DNA of 64,000 nucleotides from positions 558,001-622,000 of the forward strand of contig JACKMB010000001.1 in the NCBI GenBank assembly GCA_024235615.1, written 5' to 3'. The notes under the pieces were generated by a model that had not been told where the DNA came from, ran no database searches, and saw only the letters and a program-made list of their open reading frames with translations. The position numbers and the translations under genes are program-made. Every line of letters starts with the position of its first letter. Within the stretch, counting starts at the first letter, position 1. Below, piece by piece: positions 25,544-33,901 of this stretch. This DNA is from Thauera sp. GTDB taxonomy: Bacteria > Pseudomonadota > Gammaproteobacteria > Burkholderiales > Rhodocyclaceae.

Positions 25544-25744
25544 GACTGCCTCCCGTTCTTGCGGCCGACGACCAGCCCGTCGGTTCGGCCTTGTCGATCT
25601 CCCCTCTCTTTCAGCTTAGGAACCGGTCACACGCCTGTCCAGGCAGTGCCGGGCACACTCACCGCCCCCTGCAGCGTGAGCTCGAAGTGGCATGGCGATT
25701 GCTGTGGAGCACGTTCATTTCCACCGAGGAACCAGGGAGACAAG

Positions 25745-26572
25745 ATGAGGACAAGACCACTTCTGAGCATCGCCGCGCTCGCGCTGGGCTGCACGACGGC
25801 ACTGGCTTCGCCTGCCGAGGGCGTGATCGCCCCCGACATCGAGCGGGGCGAACGCGAATTCGAGTTCGCATTCGGTACGGAACGGAACAGGGACGGCAAG
25901 CCCACGAACGGTCTGGAGCTCTCGTTTGGAGCGGGTGTGACGGATCGCTGGGCGACCGAGCTCGGCGTCGAGTTCGAACGCGAGCCCGGCGATGACATGA
26001 AGTACGACGGCCTCGAGTGGGAGAATCGCTTCGGCCTGATCATCGACGAGGAGGCCCCGGTCGCACTCAGCCTGCTGCTCGGCTTCGAGCGCCCGCGCGA
26101 GCGCGCGGAAGGCTGGTCATCCACCCTGGGGCTGCTGTCCGAGACGAAGATCGGGCGCTTCCTGCTCAACGCCAACCTGCTGCTCGAGCGCAGCTGGGAC
26201 GTGCGCGCCGAAGAAGACGGTGACGACGCCGAGGACGAGGATGGCGACGAGGATGGCGACGAGGACGCGGACGAAACGCACGCGCTCGGCGAGGACGATG
26301 ACGAGTCCGGCACCGTCCTCGGCTACCAGTGGCAATTGCTCTACCGCCAATCCCACAGCCTCTACTACGGCGTGCAGGGCATGGGCGAGGTGGGCAAGTG
26401 GAACGACTGGGCCCCGCGCGACGACCAGGAACACAAGCTAGGGCCAGCGATCTTCGGCCGCCTGAAGACCGCCGGCGGACAGCGCCTGAACTACGACGTC
26501 GGCCTGCTCTTCGGCGTCACCGACGGCACGCCCGACTACACCCTGCGCTTCAAGCTGGAATACGAGCTCTAA
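25745..26572 (+). CDS. Outer-membrane-type protein with a highly acidic loop
   Basis: 275 residues. Signal peptide MRTRPLLSIAALALGCTTALASP. Alternating hydrophobic/polar strands with aromatic ends (ELSFGAGVTDRWATELGVEFE, closing YTLRFKLEYEL with a terminal Leu) suggest a small beta-barrel. Between strands, residues ~155-185 are almost entirely Asp, Glu and Gly, encoded by imperfect GGCGACGAGGAT tandem repeats (26215-26280). The acidic loop could bind divalent or trivalent cations. Resemblance is to uncharacterised barrel proteins; no specific family is recognised. Confidence 0.65.
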   Translation: MRTRPLLSIAALALGCTTALASPAEGVIAPDIERGEREFEFAFGTERNRDGKPTNGLELSFGAGVTDRWATELGVEFEREPGDDMKYDGLEWENRFGLIIDEEAPVALSLLLGFERPRERAEGWSSTLGLLSETKIGRFLLNANLLLERSWDVRAEEDGDDAEDEDGDEDGDEDADETHALGEDDDESGTVLGYQWQLLYRQSHSLYYGVQGMGEVGKWNDWAPRDDQEHKLGPAIFGRLKTAGGQRLNYDVGLLFGVTDGTPDYTLRFKLEYEL

Positions 26573-26661
26573 AATGAACGGTGGCGCCGGCGCCACCACC
26601 ACCGTACAGTTCCTCAGCTCGCGGGGCGCCACGGCCCCGGCGAGCCCGGCGCCCCAATCAC

Positions 26662-27498
26662 TCACGGCAATTGGAAGTGATAGCTCAGGTTGTCGAAGAC
26701 GGCCTTGTTCGGCGTCGTACAACCGCACTGCTGGCATGAAATCCGGACCCGGGAGATGTCACGGCTTGTGCGGTCGATGCGGATCGTCTGCCAGCCGTCC
26801 CCCATGTCGAAGGAGAACGGCACGTTCCCCGGATAGAGCGCCTTGGCCAGCAGCGCGCCTTGTGCGTCATAGGCCTCCATGTACGGTCGCGACGGGCAAA
26901 AGGTCAGGGTCTCGGGGCATTGAGTGGTGTTGATCGGATAGGCATCCACCGACACGCTGTCGGTCGGACGATCGAAGACCACATCGATCGCGCCCTCCTT
27001 CGCGTAGAACGCCGGATAAACTCCTTTCGGGTGGATCGAAACCACATTGGTGGTGCTCGTCCCGAAAGTCGTGGCACGCACGTATGCCGGGCCATTGCCG
27101 ACCGGATTGCTCATCGACAGCCCGTAGGCATCGCTGGCCAGGGTGCCATCGCCCAATGGCTTGCCGTCGAGGTCCAGGTCGAAATCCAGGCGCACCCAGG
27201 TGTCGATCCGCAGCTTGTCGGGATCCAGCTTGACGGGTGGCCTGAAGCGGGCACCGAGCGGTTCGGCCCGGACCGGATCCAGCGCGAGCGCGATGCGAAT
27301 GACCTCCTTCGTCATCTTCGCATCGAGCGCGGCACGGTTCGGCGAAGCGACCGACTGGAGCACCCGGCTGAACGGGGTCGAAACGACCGGAGCGGCATTT
27401 TTGTTGGTTCTGGCAGGCACGATCTTCTCCCGATTGATGAAGTCCGAATGGCTCTGTCGGGACGTCCTGGCGGCATCTCGATTGGCACCGCTTTGCAT
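26662..27498 (-). CDS. Protein of unknown function with a jelly-roll-like C-terminus
   Basis: 278 residues from the ATG at 27498. No signal peptide or membrane helix is evident. The C-terminal half (residues ~150-278) has a beta-rich pattern with IDVVFDRPTDSVSVDAYPI, ALLAKALYPGN, and a closing ISRVRISCQQCGC followed by VFDNLSYHF. This resembles the sandwich domain often seen in exported PEP-CTERM-related proteins, but the sorting signal is missing. Four clustered cysteines near the end could bind a metal. It lies next to a dead SDR gene, so the neighbourhood has been rearranged. Confidence 0.55.
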   Translation of the reverse strand: MQSGANRDAARTSRQSHSDFINREKIVPARTNKNAAPVVSTPFSRVLQSVASPNRAALDAKMTKEVIRIALALDPVRAEPLGARFRPPVKLDPDKLRIDTWVRLDFDLDLDGKPLGDGTLASDAYGLSMSNPVGNGPAYVRATTFGTSTTNVVSIHPKGVYPAFYAKEGAIDVVFDRPTDSVSVDAYPINTTQCPETLTFCPSRPYMEAYDAQGALLAKALYPGNVPFSFDMGDGWQTIRIDRTSRDISRVRISCQQCGCTTPNKAVFDNLSYHFQLP

Positions 27499-27563
27499 TC
27501 ATTTTATGCCGGATGAGCGCCTTGTCCAGCCGGCCCGCCGCGGCCGGGAAGGCGCGACGAAGC

Positions 27564-27869
27564 TCACCCCATCGTGTAGCCGCCATCCACGACGATCTCC
27601 TGGCCGCAGGGGCCCAACTGGGTCGGGAAGTTGGTGACGAACCGAATCGAGCCCCTTGCAGATGCGGGGGACGAGGAAACGCACGATCTCCGCCGCGTAG
27701 AAGAGATTGACCGAAAACTTGGTATGGAGGGCTTCCACGGTGCTGTCCGCGAAAGACACCACCCGGGCCCCTCTTCCGCATCGTGCTCGGCGATCGTTCT
27801 CCCGATCCCACTGCTGGCGCACGCGACGACGGCCACCTTGCCCCCAATCCTCGGCGCGGCAGGAAACTC
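27564..27869 (-). pseudogene. Short-chain dehydrogenase remnant
   Basis: Minus-strand pieces of an SDR gene. An N-terminal cofactor-binding strand (GGKVAVVACASSGIGRTIAE, near 27840) is followed after only ~70 residues by the C-terminal SDR signature VDGGYTMG and a stop. The remnant is about 100 residues against ~250 for the family. The middle, with the catalytic Tyr-x-x-x-Lys, is missing, and matching fragments occur in a second frame (SVNLFYAAEIVRFLVP at about 27700), so both deletions and frameshifts have occurred. Confidence 0.75.
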
Positions 27870-27940
27870 TTCAAGGGTGGCAGCCTCTGATGCTTCGGCC
27901 GTCCTCCATCTGCAGAATTCCAACACGCCACCATAAGGAG

Positions 27941-28534
27941 ATGAACGTGAAACTGGCCGCCATTCTGCTTGCACTGAGCCTCGCCTTGCCAACGGCGGTT
28001 CTGGCGCAGCATAACCACGGAGCCGATACACCTTATGCCGGCATGCAGGAACGCGCCATCAAGTCGCTGTCGGACGCTGACATCAAGGAACTCCGGCGCG
28101 GAGGGGGGTGGGGTCTTGCATTACCTGCCGAACTCAATGGCATGCCGGGGCCGGCACATCTGCTCGAGCTGAAAGATCAGATTCCGCTCTCCCAGGATCA
28201 GATCGAAAAGGTCCAAGCACTCTTCGACGACATGCGCAACGCGGCAATACCCGCTGGTGAGCGACTCATTGCTGCAGAAGCTGCTCTCGAGGCGGCATTT
28301 TCGGAAGGTGCTGTAGAGGAAACCTCATTGCGCCGCATGCTCGCCGAGGCGGAGTCGGCAAGAACCGAACTCCGCTTCATCCATCTCTCCCAGCATTACA
28401 AGACGGTGCCGTTCCTGGCGCCCCAGCAGATCGAGCGCTACAACGTGCTGCGTGGTTATGCCGACGACCCGTGCGCGAAAGTTCCGGAAGGTCACAACCC
28501 CGAGATGTATCGGCGACACATGGGCTGTAAATGA
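27941..28534 (+). CDS. Periplasmic Spy/ZraP-like stress protein
   Basis: 197 residues from the ATG at 27941, preceded by TAAGGAG. Signal peptide: AAILLALSLALPTAVLA. The mature protein starts with a His-rich stretch (QHNHGAD). It is largely alpha-helical (LSQDQIEKVQALFDDMRNAAIPAGERLIAAE, LRRMLAEAESARTELRFIHLSQHYK), like the LTxxQ-type Spy/CpxP/ZraP chaperone and metal-sensing proteins. It ends 190 nt before the left end of the RIT element and is the last host-like gene before the island. Confidence 0.7.
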   Translation: MNVKLAAILLALSLALPTAVLAQHNHGADTPYAGMQERAIKSLSDADIKELRRGGGWGLALPAELNGMPGPAHLLELKDQIPLSQDQIEKVQALFDDMRNAAIPAGERLIAAEAALEAAFSEGAVEETSLRRMLAEAESARTELRFIHLSQHYKTVPFLAPQQIERYNVLRGYADDPCAKVPEGHNPEMYRRHMGCK

Positions 28535-28625
28535 TGAATGGTTGGCCCTCTTTAAAGCTTGCGATCTCTACGTCAGTGGATCCTGAGGGGGAAGCCTTGA
28601 TACTCAAGCAGGCACTCAGCGCAAT

Positions 28626-28674
28626 AGGCTGTTATCAGAGCGAACGTCGGCTTAGGTCGGTCTGATAATAGCCT
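28626..28674. repeat. Inverted repeat next to the left end of the RIT element
   Basis: AGGCTGTTATCAGA (28626-28639) and TCTGATAATAGCCT (28661-28674) pair at 13 of 14 positions with a 21-nt loop. It lies in the non-coding space between the Spy-like gene and the mobile element. It could be a terminator-like hairpin or part of an insertion target; no T-run follows. Confidence 0.5.
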
Positions 28675-28824
28675 CCAAAGCTGCTGTACGTGAGCGCGGC
28701 GAATCAATTTTGGCTGTCTCGATCCGACCCCTATGCATAGCTCTCAACTATGCGTAGGGGCACCCCCCAGCATGGCTGTTCGCTCGGTCGACGGCCGCAC
28801 TGGGGCGTGGTGTGCTTTGCATAG

Positions 28825-29847
28825 TTACAGGGTCTGCAGGAACCTCAACAGTTCATCGCCGGCACGGAAGCGCTTGAGCTTGATGTCAGGTGCTTCGAGC
28901 CGGGCAAGTGCCTTCTCCTTCATCTCCAGGTTGGCCTCGACGTAGCGGTGCGTCGTGTTCGTACTCTCGTGACCGAGCCACAGTGCGATCACGTTGAACG
29001 GCACACCGCTTTGCAGAAGATGCATGGCTGTCGTGTGCCTCACGGTATGCGGGGATACGCGCTTGGTCTTCAGGCTCGGTTGTTTTGCGCCGGCTCTGGC
29101 CACCGCCAGCGCCAGTCGCTGCGCCACGTTACAGCGGGTCATCGGATGCCCGGATCGATTGGGCAGCAATGCCGCCGAATCACGTAGGTGCGGGTTGGCG
29201 TTTAGCCACGCGCGGATGGCCGCCGCAGTGGTCTTCCACAGCGGCACCGAGCGATCCTTGCGACCCTTGCCATGCAGGTGGACGCAGGCCGCGCCGTCCA
29301 GCACCACGTCGACGACGCGCACTCCGACGATCTCCGAGACGCGCGCGCCGGTGTTGTACAGCAGGCTCAGCAGCAGGTGGTCGCGCTGCGAAGTCCATTC
29401 CGTGCCAGGCTGTCCCAGCACGGCGATCATCTCCGGGCGCGTCAGGTGACCCAGCAGCGGCCGCTCGAAGCGTTTCATCGGCACGGCCATTGCGCGCTCG
29501 ACGGCATGCAGCGCCGTCACGTCGCGTCGGCCGGCGAACTTCAGAAACGCCCTCAAGGCGGTAAGCCGCAGGTTGCGACTGCGCACCGAGTTGTGCCGCT
29601 CGTGCTCCAGGTGGGCCAGGAACTTCAGGATCAACTCCGGCGTGATGTCCACGAGTTGCATGGCGATTGGCGGCTTGCCCAGCTGCTTGGCCGCATACCC
29701 GAGGAACAAGGTCATCGCGTCACGGTAGCAGGCCACTGTACGCGGGCTGAGTGCGCGCTGTGCGACCAGGTACTCGGTGAAGAATTGCTGCACCAGCGCC
29801 GGGAAGCTTGGCGGAGAGCCCTTTCGGTTGAGGCGCGCTTCACCCAT
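28825..29847 (-). CDS. RIT tyrosine recombinase, third gene
   Basis: 340 residues, phage-integrase/Xer fold. An N-terminal SAM-like DNA-binding domain (LVQQFFTEYLVAQRALSPRTVACYRDAMTLF) precedes the catalytic domain. It has the Arg in LYNTGARVSEIVG, the His-x-x-Arg box SPHTVRHTTAMHLL, the His in WLGHESTNTTHRYVEA and the nucleophile Tyr in that same stretch. The start overlaps the stop of the second recombinase by 8 nt. It acts with the two other recombinases in movement of the element. Confidence 0.92.
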   Translation of the reverse strand: MGEARLNRKGSPPSFPALVQQFFTEYLVAQRALSPRTVACYRDAMTLFLGYAAKQLGKPPIAMQLVDITPELILKFLAHLEHERHNSVRSRNLRLTALRAFLKFAGRRDVTALHAVERAMAVPMKRFERPLLGHLTRPEMIAVLGQPGTEWTSQRDHLLLSLLYNTGARVSEIVGVRVVDVVLDGAACVHLHGKGRKDRSVPLWKTTAAAIRAWLNANPHLRDSAALLPNRSGHPMTRCNVAQRLALAVARAGAKQPSLKTKRVSPHTVRHTTAMHLLQSGVPFNVIALWLGHESTNTTHRYVEANLEMKEKALARLEAPDIKLKRFRAGDELLRFLQTL

Positions 29848-30805
29848 GGTTGAGCTCCGGCATGCACGACTCGAAGCGCTGCGCGGCCACCGCCATCAAT
29901 TCCGGCACCGCCTGCAGGTACCAGTAGGTGTTGGTCACCATCGCGTGACCGACGTAGGTCGACAGCGACAGCATCGCCGCGTCCACATCGATGCCCTGTT
30001 GCTGCCACAGCAGGATGCGCCTCACCACGAAGGTGTGCCTCAGATCATGGATGCGCGGAGCGTGGTGCGTACCACGGTTGACCCACCCCAGGTCGCTGCG
30101 CAGCGTGGCAAAGACGCGCTCCACCTGATGCCCGTGCATCGGCTTGCCGAACAGGCGGCCCCGTGTGCCGATAAAGAACGGCGCGTCGTCGTCACGTGAG
30201 GCGCCCGCAACGTCTCGAGTCCAGCGGTATTGGCCCAAGGCCTTGACTGTGCTCGGATGCAGCGGCACCTGGCGCGACTTGGCGAACTTCGTGCGGCGGA
30301 TCGTCAGCAGGCCGCGCCTGAGATCCACGTCGCCAAGGTTCAGCGACAACGCCTCGGACAGACGCAGTCCGCAGCTTGCAATCAAGCCGAACAGCGTCTC
30401 GTAGACCAGGCCGCGCAGGCCGGGATTGGGGCCGAGCTGACGCGCGGCGGCCAGCAACTGCTGCACTTCCTCTTGGCTGTAGATGTGCGGCGCCTGGCGT
30501 TCGGGCAGCCGACCGAAGATCGTGTCGTCGGGGACTTCTGTGGCCGGCTCGAACTGCTGCATCCAGCGCGTGAAGGAGCGCAACTGCTTGAGCCGCCGCG
30601 CCCAAGTCCGGGGATCGACGCTTGCGTGGCTATCCAGACGCGCCCACTGGGCCATGACCTCCAGGGTCAGAGGGCCGCGATGGCGCGTACGCCGAACATA
30701 CTCGGCCAAGCTGCGCAGGCTGTAGGCGGCCGAACGCAGTTGGAAGCCCAGAGTACGACGCTCAGTGAGGTAGCGATCCACAAGCGCAGTCAGTCCTATC
30801 GTCAT
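29840..30805 (-). CDS. RIT tyrosine recombinase, second gene
   Basis: 321 residues from the ATG at 30805, which overlaps the preceding stop (ATGA). It begins MTIGLTALVDRYLTERR. Catalytic residues are seen in IASCGLRLSEALSLN (Arg), HDLRHTFVVRRIL (His-x-x-Arg) and LSTYVGHAMVTNTYWYL (His and nucleophile Tyr). An upstream in-frame start at 30844 is possible but lies inside the first gene. Confidence 0.92.
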   Translation of the reverse strand: MTIGLTALVDRYLTERRTLGFQLRSAAYSLRSLAEYVRRTRHRGPLTLEVMAQWARLDSHASVDPRTWARRLKQLRSFTRWMQQFEPATEVPDDTIFGRLPERQAPHIYSQEEVQQLLAAARQLGPNPGLRGLVYETLFGLIASCGLRLSEALSLNLGDVDLRRGLLTIRRTKFAKSRQVPLHPSTVKALGQYRWTRDVAGASRDDDAPFFIGTRGRLFGKPMHGHQVERVFATLRSDLGWVNRGTHHAPRIHDLRHTFVVRRILLWQQQGIDVDAAMLSLSTYVGHAMVTNTYWYLQAVPELMAVAAQRFESCMPELNHG

Positions 30806-32076
30806 GACAGCCTCCCTGTGGCGAGGGCGGAGGTCCCGGGCCAAGGCAAAGCCACTTCGACGAGACGCCTGCTGTCGAGCTTGGCGTAGATCAGCGTCGT
30901 GTTCAGCGAGCGGTGCCGCAGCACGTCGGCTACCTCCTTGAGCGAGGAACCGCCGGCCAGCAGACGGCTGGCCATCGTGTGACGCAACAGGTGCGAACGC
31001 GTATGCGCAAGACCGGCGCGCGCATAGGCTTGGCGGATGGTCTTGCGCACGAGGTCCGGCCCGATGGGTCGCTCGCGCGGCGTCATATGCCGGGCGAAGA
31101 CCATCCGGTGCTGGGTCTTGGGCCGCTCGTCGCGCAGGTACAGGGCGATGGCTCGCCCTGTTGCTTCAGGCAAGGGCATTACGTCTTCACGCCGGCCCTT
31201 GGTGCGGCGCAGTGTGATCGTGCCGGCTTCCCAGTCGATGTCGTCCAGGTTCAACTGTGCGATCTCGCTGCTTCGCAGGCCCAGGTCGAGCGCGCAGCGC
31301 ACTATGGCGTCGGCGCGCAGCATCGACGGGCCGCTCTGGCCAAGGGCGGCCTCGAGTTGTTCGACCTCTGCCGGCTCCAGCGACTTGGGCAACGATGCCA
31401 ACTGCCAGTTGGCCGGATAGGCCAGAGCACCAACCAGCGCATGGGTACGGTCGCCCAGCGACGCACGCCAGCGGAAGTAGCCGCGCAGGGAGGCGACCAC
31501 GGCGCCCAGGCTCGACGGTGTGCTGTAGTTCTTGGCCTGCAAGGCGAAGAAGTGTCGTACGTGCTCGGCCGTGAGGAGCTCGAACTGGATGTCGCCATCA
31601 CCGAAGTGCTTGCGAAGAAGGGCCCCGACCAGGCGAAGCGCGCCCTCGCGGGTCTTAGGGGCAAGTCCTCGGACCTGTGTCATGTACTGGTCGTAGCGAC
31701 GCAGTTCCTCCCCGACTGCCGTCTCGTCCTGTGGCTTGGGCCTGATGGCACCGGCCTCGCGCAGCACGACCAGAAGGTGCGCCAATGCAGCGCGCACGCA
31801 AGCTGGGTGACGGGCACTCGTCTCGCAGTTGCATTGGGGAAGATGGCCCTTGAGGAACTCGACCACGAGCGTCTCATCGACGTCGGCCAGACCCAGGTTG
31901 GTCTGGTGCATCCACATCGATAGGTGCATCACGGCCGCTTCGCAGCTGCGCACATAGCCGGAAGCGTTGCCGCGACCGAGCAGGTACTCGCGGTATGCCG
32001 GAACATGCCGCTCCAGCTGAGTACAGCCGCGCGTGCGGACAGAGGATTCGGATCGAGACGAAAGCTTGGATCGCAT
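30802..32076 (-). CDS. RIT tyrosine recombinase, first and largest gene
   Basis: 424 residues. An extra N-terminal domain of about 120 residues contains CNCETSARHPAC, a possible small metal site, and is followed by the core-binding and catalytic domains. Catalytic stretches: ALDLGLRSSEIAQLN (Arg), SHLLRHTMASRLL (His-x-x-Arg), VLRHRSLNTTLIYAKLD (His and Tyr). The larger first recombinase is typical for RIT trios. Its stop overlaps the start of the second gene. Confidence 0.92.
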   Translation of the reverse strand: MRSKLSSRSESSVRTRGCTQLERHVPAYREYLLGRGNASGYVRSCEAAVMHLSMWMHQTNLGLADVDETLVVEFLKGHLPQCNCETSARHPACVRAALAHLLVVLREAGAIRPKPQDETAVGEELRRYDQYMTQVRGLAPKTREGALRLVGALLRKHFGDGDIQFELLTAEHVRHFFALQAKNYSTPSSLGAVVASLRGYFRWRASLGDRTHALVGALAYPANWQLASLPKSLEPAEVEQLEAALGQSGPSMLRADAIVRCALDLGLRSSEIAQLNLDDIDWEAGTITLRRTKGRREDVMPLPEATGRAIALYLRDERPKTQHRMVFARHMTPRERPIGPDLVRKTIRQAYARAGLAHTRSHLLRHTMASRLLAGGSSLKEVADVLRHRSLNTTLIYAKLDSRRLVEVALPWPGTSALATGRLS

Positions 32077-32232
32077 GGCAGTCTCCAGGTTGTGGAGCCG
32101 CCAGTGAACATGGGCCGGAAAACTATGTGTAGCTGCTCACGCCCGAACGCGCCGCTTGCCCGCGTAATTGCTGATCAAATGCCGTCCCGCCAGCCGCGAC
32201 TCTACATAGTTGAGAGCTATGCATAGGGGTCG

Positions 32233-32688
32233 CTATGGATAGATTTGCATAGCGACCCGGAGCGGCCAGTCAGCAGCGAGAGAAGCTGACCCTCGACGTG
32301 AGAATTACCGCACGGCAAAGGTGCAGCTTTTGTTTAGCTTTGTTCGACGCCTGCCCCTGCCTCGCGGCGATGAATATCCGACCCAGGTCGGTGGGCAGGC
32401 GTTGGACAAAGCCCGGGGGAGGAAACCGCGAAACGAGGCGAGGCCGTTCAATCGGGGCGCAGCGCTATGGGCATTTGAGCGCCGCCCGACCGCGCAGGTA
32501 CGCGATGTGCATGGTGCTGCGCCATGTGCGGCGTGTTGCGTGAAGCCGTTGCCCGCCCTCGGTGGCATGGGCGGCGTCAGTGCAGCGCGACATGTGATGC
32601 GAAGGCGCGTGGCGGGCGCAGCGGGTTTCGACCAGGCCCGTCCGAACGGGTGCTGGCGGAAGGCTGCGGGCGTGGACGCGATGCCCGG
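32233..32688. other. Non-coding junction between RIT element and IS91-type element
   Basis: About 455 nt without a convincing gene. At its left edge a palindrome GGTCGCTATG (32228-32237) / CATAGCGACC (32248-32257) with a 10-nt spacer overlaps the RIT terminal repeat. The rest probably belongs to the 3' end of the IS91-type element, where the rolling-circle initiation end is expected, but I cannot place its boundary. Open frames here in the opposite strand are composition shadows. Confidence 0.5.
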
Positions 32689-33894
32689 TCATGAGGTCGC
32701 CCCATGGAGTGGCGGCGCCCGGATCGTCGCACCCCGAGCAAAGGTCTCGATGACGCGCATCACCGATCCACAGCAGCGACACACGAAGCCGGCGGTGGGC
32801 GTGGTCGACAGCGCGGCGGCTGGCTCCACCGCGATGGCGTGTGGATCGTCTGGCGGCGTCGCGACGAGCAACTCGCGCGCATGCGCTAGGTGCTGCCGCC
32901 GTCCTGCGTTGGAGAGCAATCCGTAGTGCCGGATGCGGTGGAAGCCGCACGGCAGCACGTGCAGCAGGAAACGGCGCATGAACTCCTCGGCAGTGAGCGT
33001 CATCGTCTTGTGGCGGGTGCGCCCCTTGGCGCGGTAGTCCTTCCAGCGGAAGGAGACGCTGCCGGCGTCGAGCGACACCAGGCGACGGTTCGAGATCGCC
33101 ACCCGATGGGTGTAGCGCGACAGGTAGGCGAGGACCGCCTCGGGACCGGCAAAGGGCCGCTTGGCATAGACGACCCATTCGCTCGTGCGCAGCGGCGAGA
33201 GCCAGCGCAGGAACGCGGCCGTCTGCGCCAACGGGGCGAACTCGCCGAAGAAGCGCAGCACGCCGGCGTGGTGCGCCTTCGCCAGCTCTTCCAGGAAACG
33301 CCGCCGGAACAGGCGCGAGAGCACGCGGACCGGCAGGAAGAAGCCGCGCCGGCAGGCAACCCAGCGCTGGCCGTCGGCCGACAGGCCGCCCCCGGGGACG
33401 ATGCCGTGCACGTGCGGGTGGTGCGTCATCGCCGAACCCCACGTGTGCAACACGAGCGTGGCGCCGATCGTCGCGCCGAGGTGCTTCGGATCGGCAGCGA
33501 TGGTGAGCAGCGTCTCGGCTGCGACCTCGAACAGCAGCCGATAGACGAGCGCCTTGTTCGTGTAGGCGAACGCGCTGATCGGCGCGGGCAGCGTGAAGAC
33601 CACGTGGTAATACTCGACCGGCAGCAGGTCCGCCTGCCGGGCCTCGAGCCAACGCTGGGCAGCCCGCGCCTGACACTTCGGGCAGTGCCGGTTGCGGCAC
33701 GAGTTGTAGCTGATGTCGATCTGCTCGCAGGCCTCACAGCGCAGCACATGCCCACCCAGCGCCGCAGTGCGGCACTGTTCGATGGCCGACATGACCTTCA
33801 ACTGCCCGAGGCTCAAGTGGCCGTGCTGGGCGAGACGCCACGCCGGCCCGAAGGCGCGGAAGATGTCCGCGACCTCCAGTGCGGGGCGAGCCAC
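32689..33894 (-). CDS. IS91 family transposase (HUH/Y2 rolling-circle type)
   Basis: 401 residues. N-terminal zinc-binding region CEACEQIDISYNSCRNRHCPKC (first part), then the HUH motif in MTHHPHVHGIVPGG (near residue 160). The tyrosine pair is in YLSRYTHRVAISN (near residue 245) and a C-terminal zinc-like CRCCGS. These are the marks of IS91 transposases, which move by rolling-circle replication from an oriIS to a terIS. The gene lies 7 nt after the upstream recombinase stop, so the two form one element. Confidence 0.95.
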   Translation of the reverse strand: MARPALEVADIFRAFGPAWRLAQHGHLSLGQLKVMSAIEQCRTAALGGHVLRCEACEQIDISYNSCRNRHCPKCQARAAQRWLEARQADLLPVEYYHVVFTLPAPISAFAYTNKALVYRLLFEVAAETLLTIAADPKHLGATIGATLVLHTWGSAMTHHPHVHGIVPGGGLSADGQRWVACRRGFFLPVRVLSRLFRRRFLEELAKAHHAGVLRFFGEFAPLAQTAAFLRWLSPLRTSEWVVYAKRPFAGPEAVLAYLSRYTHRVAISNRRLVSLDAGSVSFRWKDYRAKGRTRHKTMTLTAEEFMRRFLLHVLPCGFHRIRHYGLLSNAGRRQHLAHARELLVATPPDDPHAIAVEPAAALSTTPTAGFVCRCCGSVMRVIETFARGATIRAPPLHGATS

Positions 33895-33901
33895 GATGCG
33901 C

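Larger units (their letters stand above)
28725..32232. mobile_element. RIT (recombinase-in-trio) element with terminal inverted repeats
   Basis: Three tyrosine recombinase genes in one overlapping operon (28825-32076, minus strand) are bracketed by perfect 28-bp inverted repeats at 28725-28752 and 32205-32232 (inner sequence CCCCTATGCATAGCTC and onward). Three adjacent recombinase genes between inverted repeats define RIT elements. The left end is itself a 13-7-13 dyad (28728-28760), like a tyrosine recombinase core site. The three genes are less GC-extreme than host genes. Confidence 0.9.

Noticed and set aside
32465..33700. 411-codon frame overlapping the IS91 transposase
   Set aside because: It is a composition shadow; the HUH, zinc and Tyr motifs are in the 32689-33894 frame.
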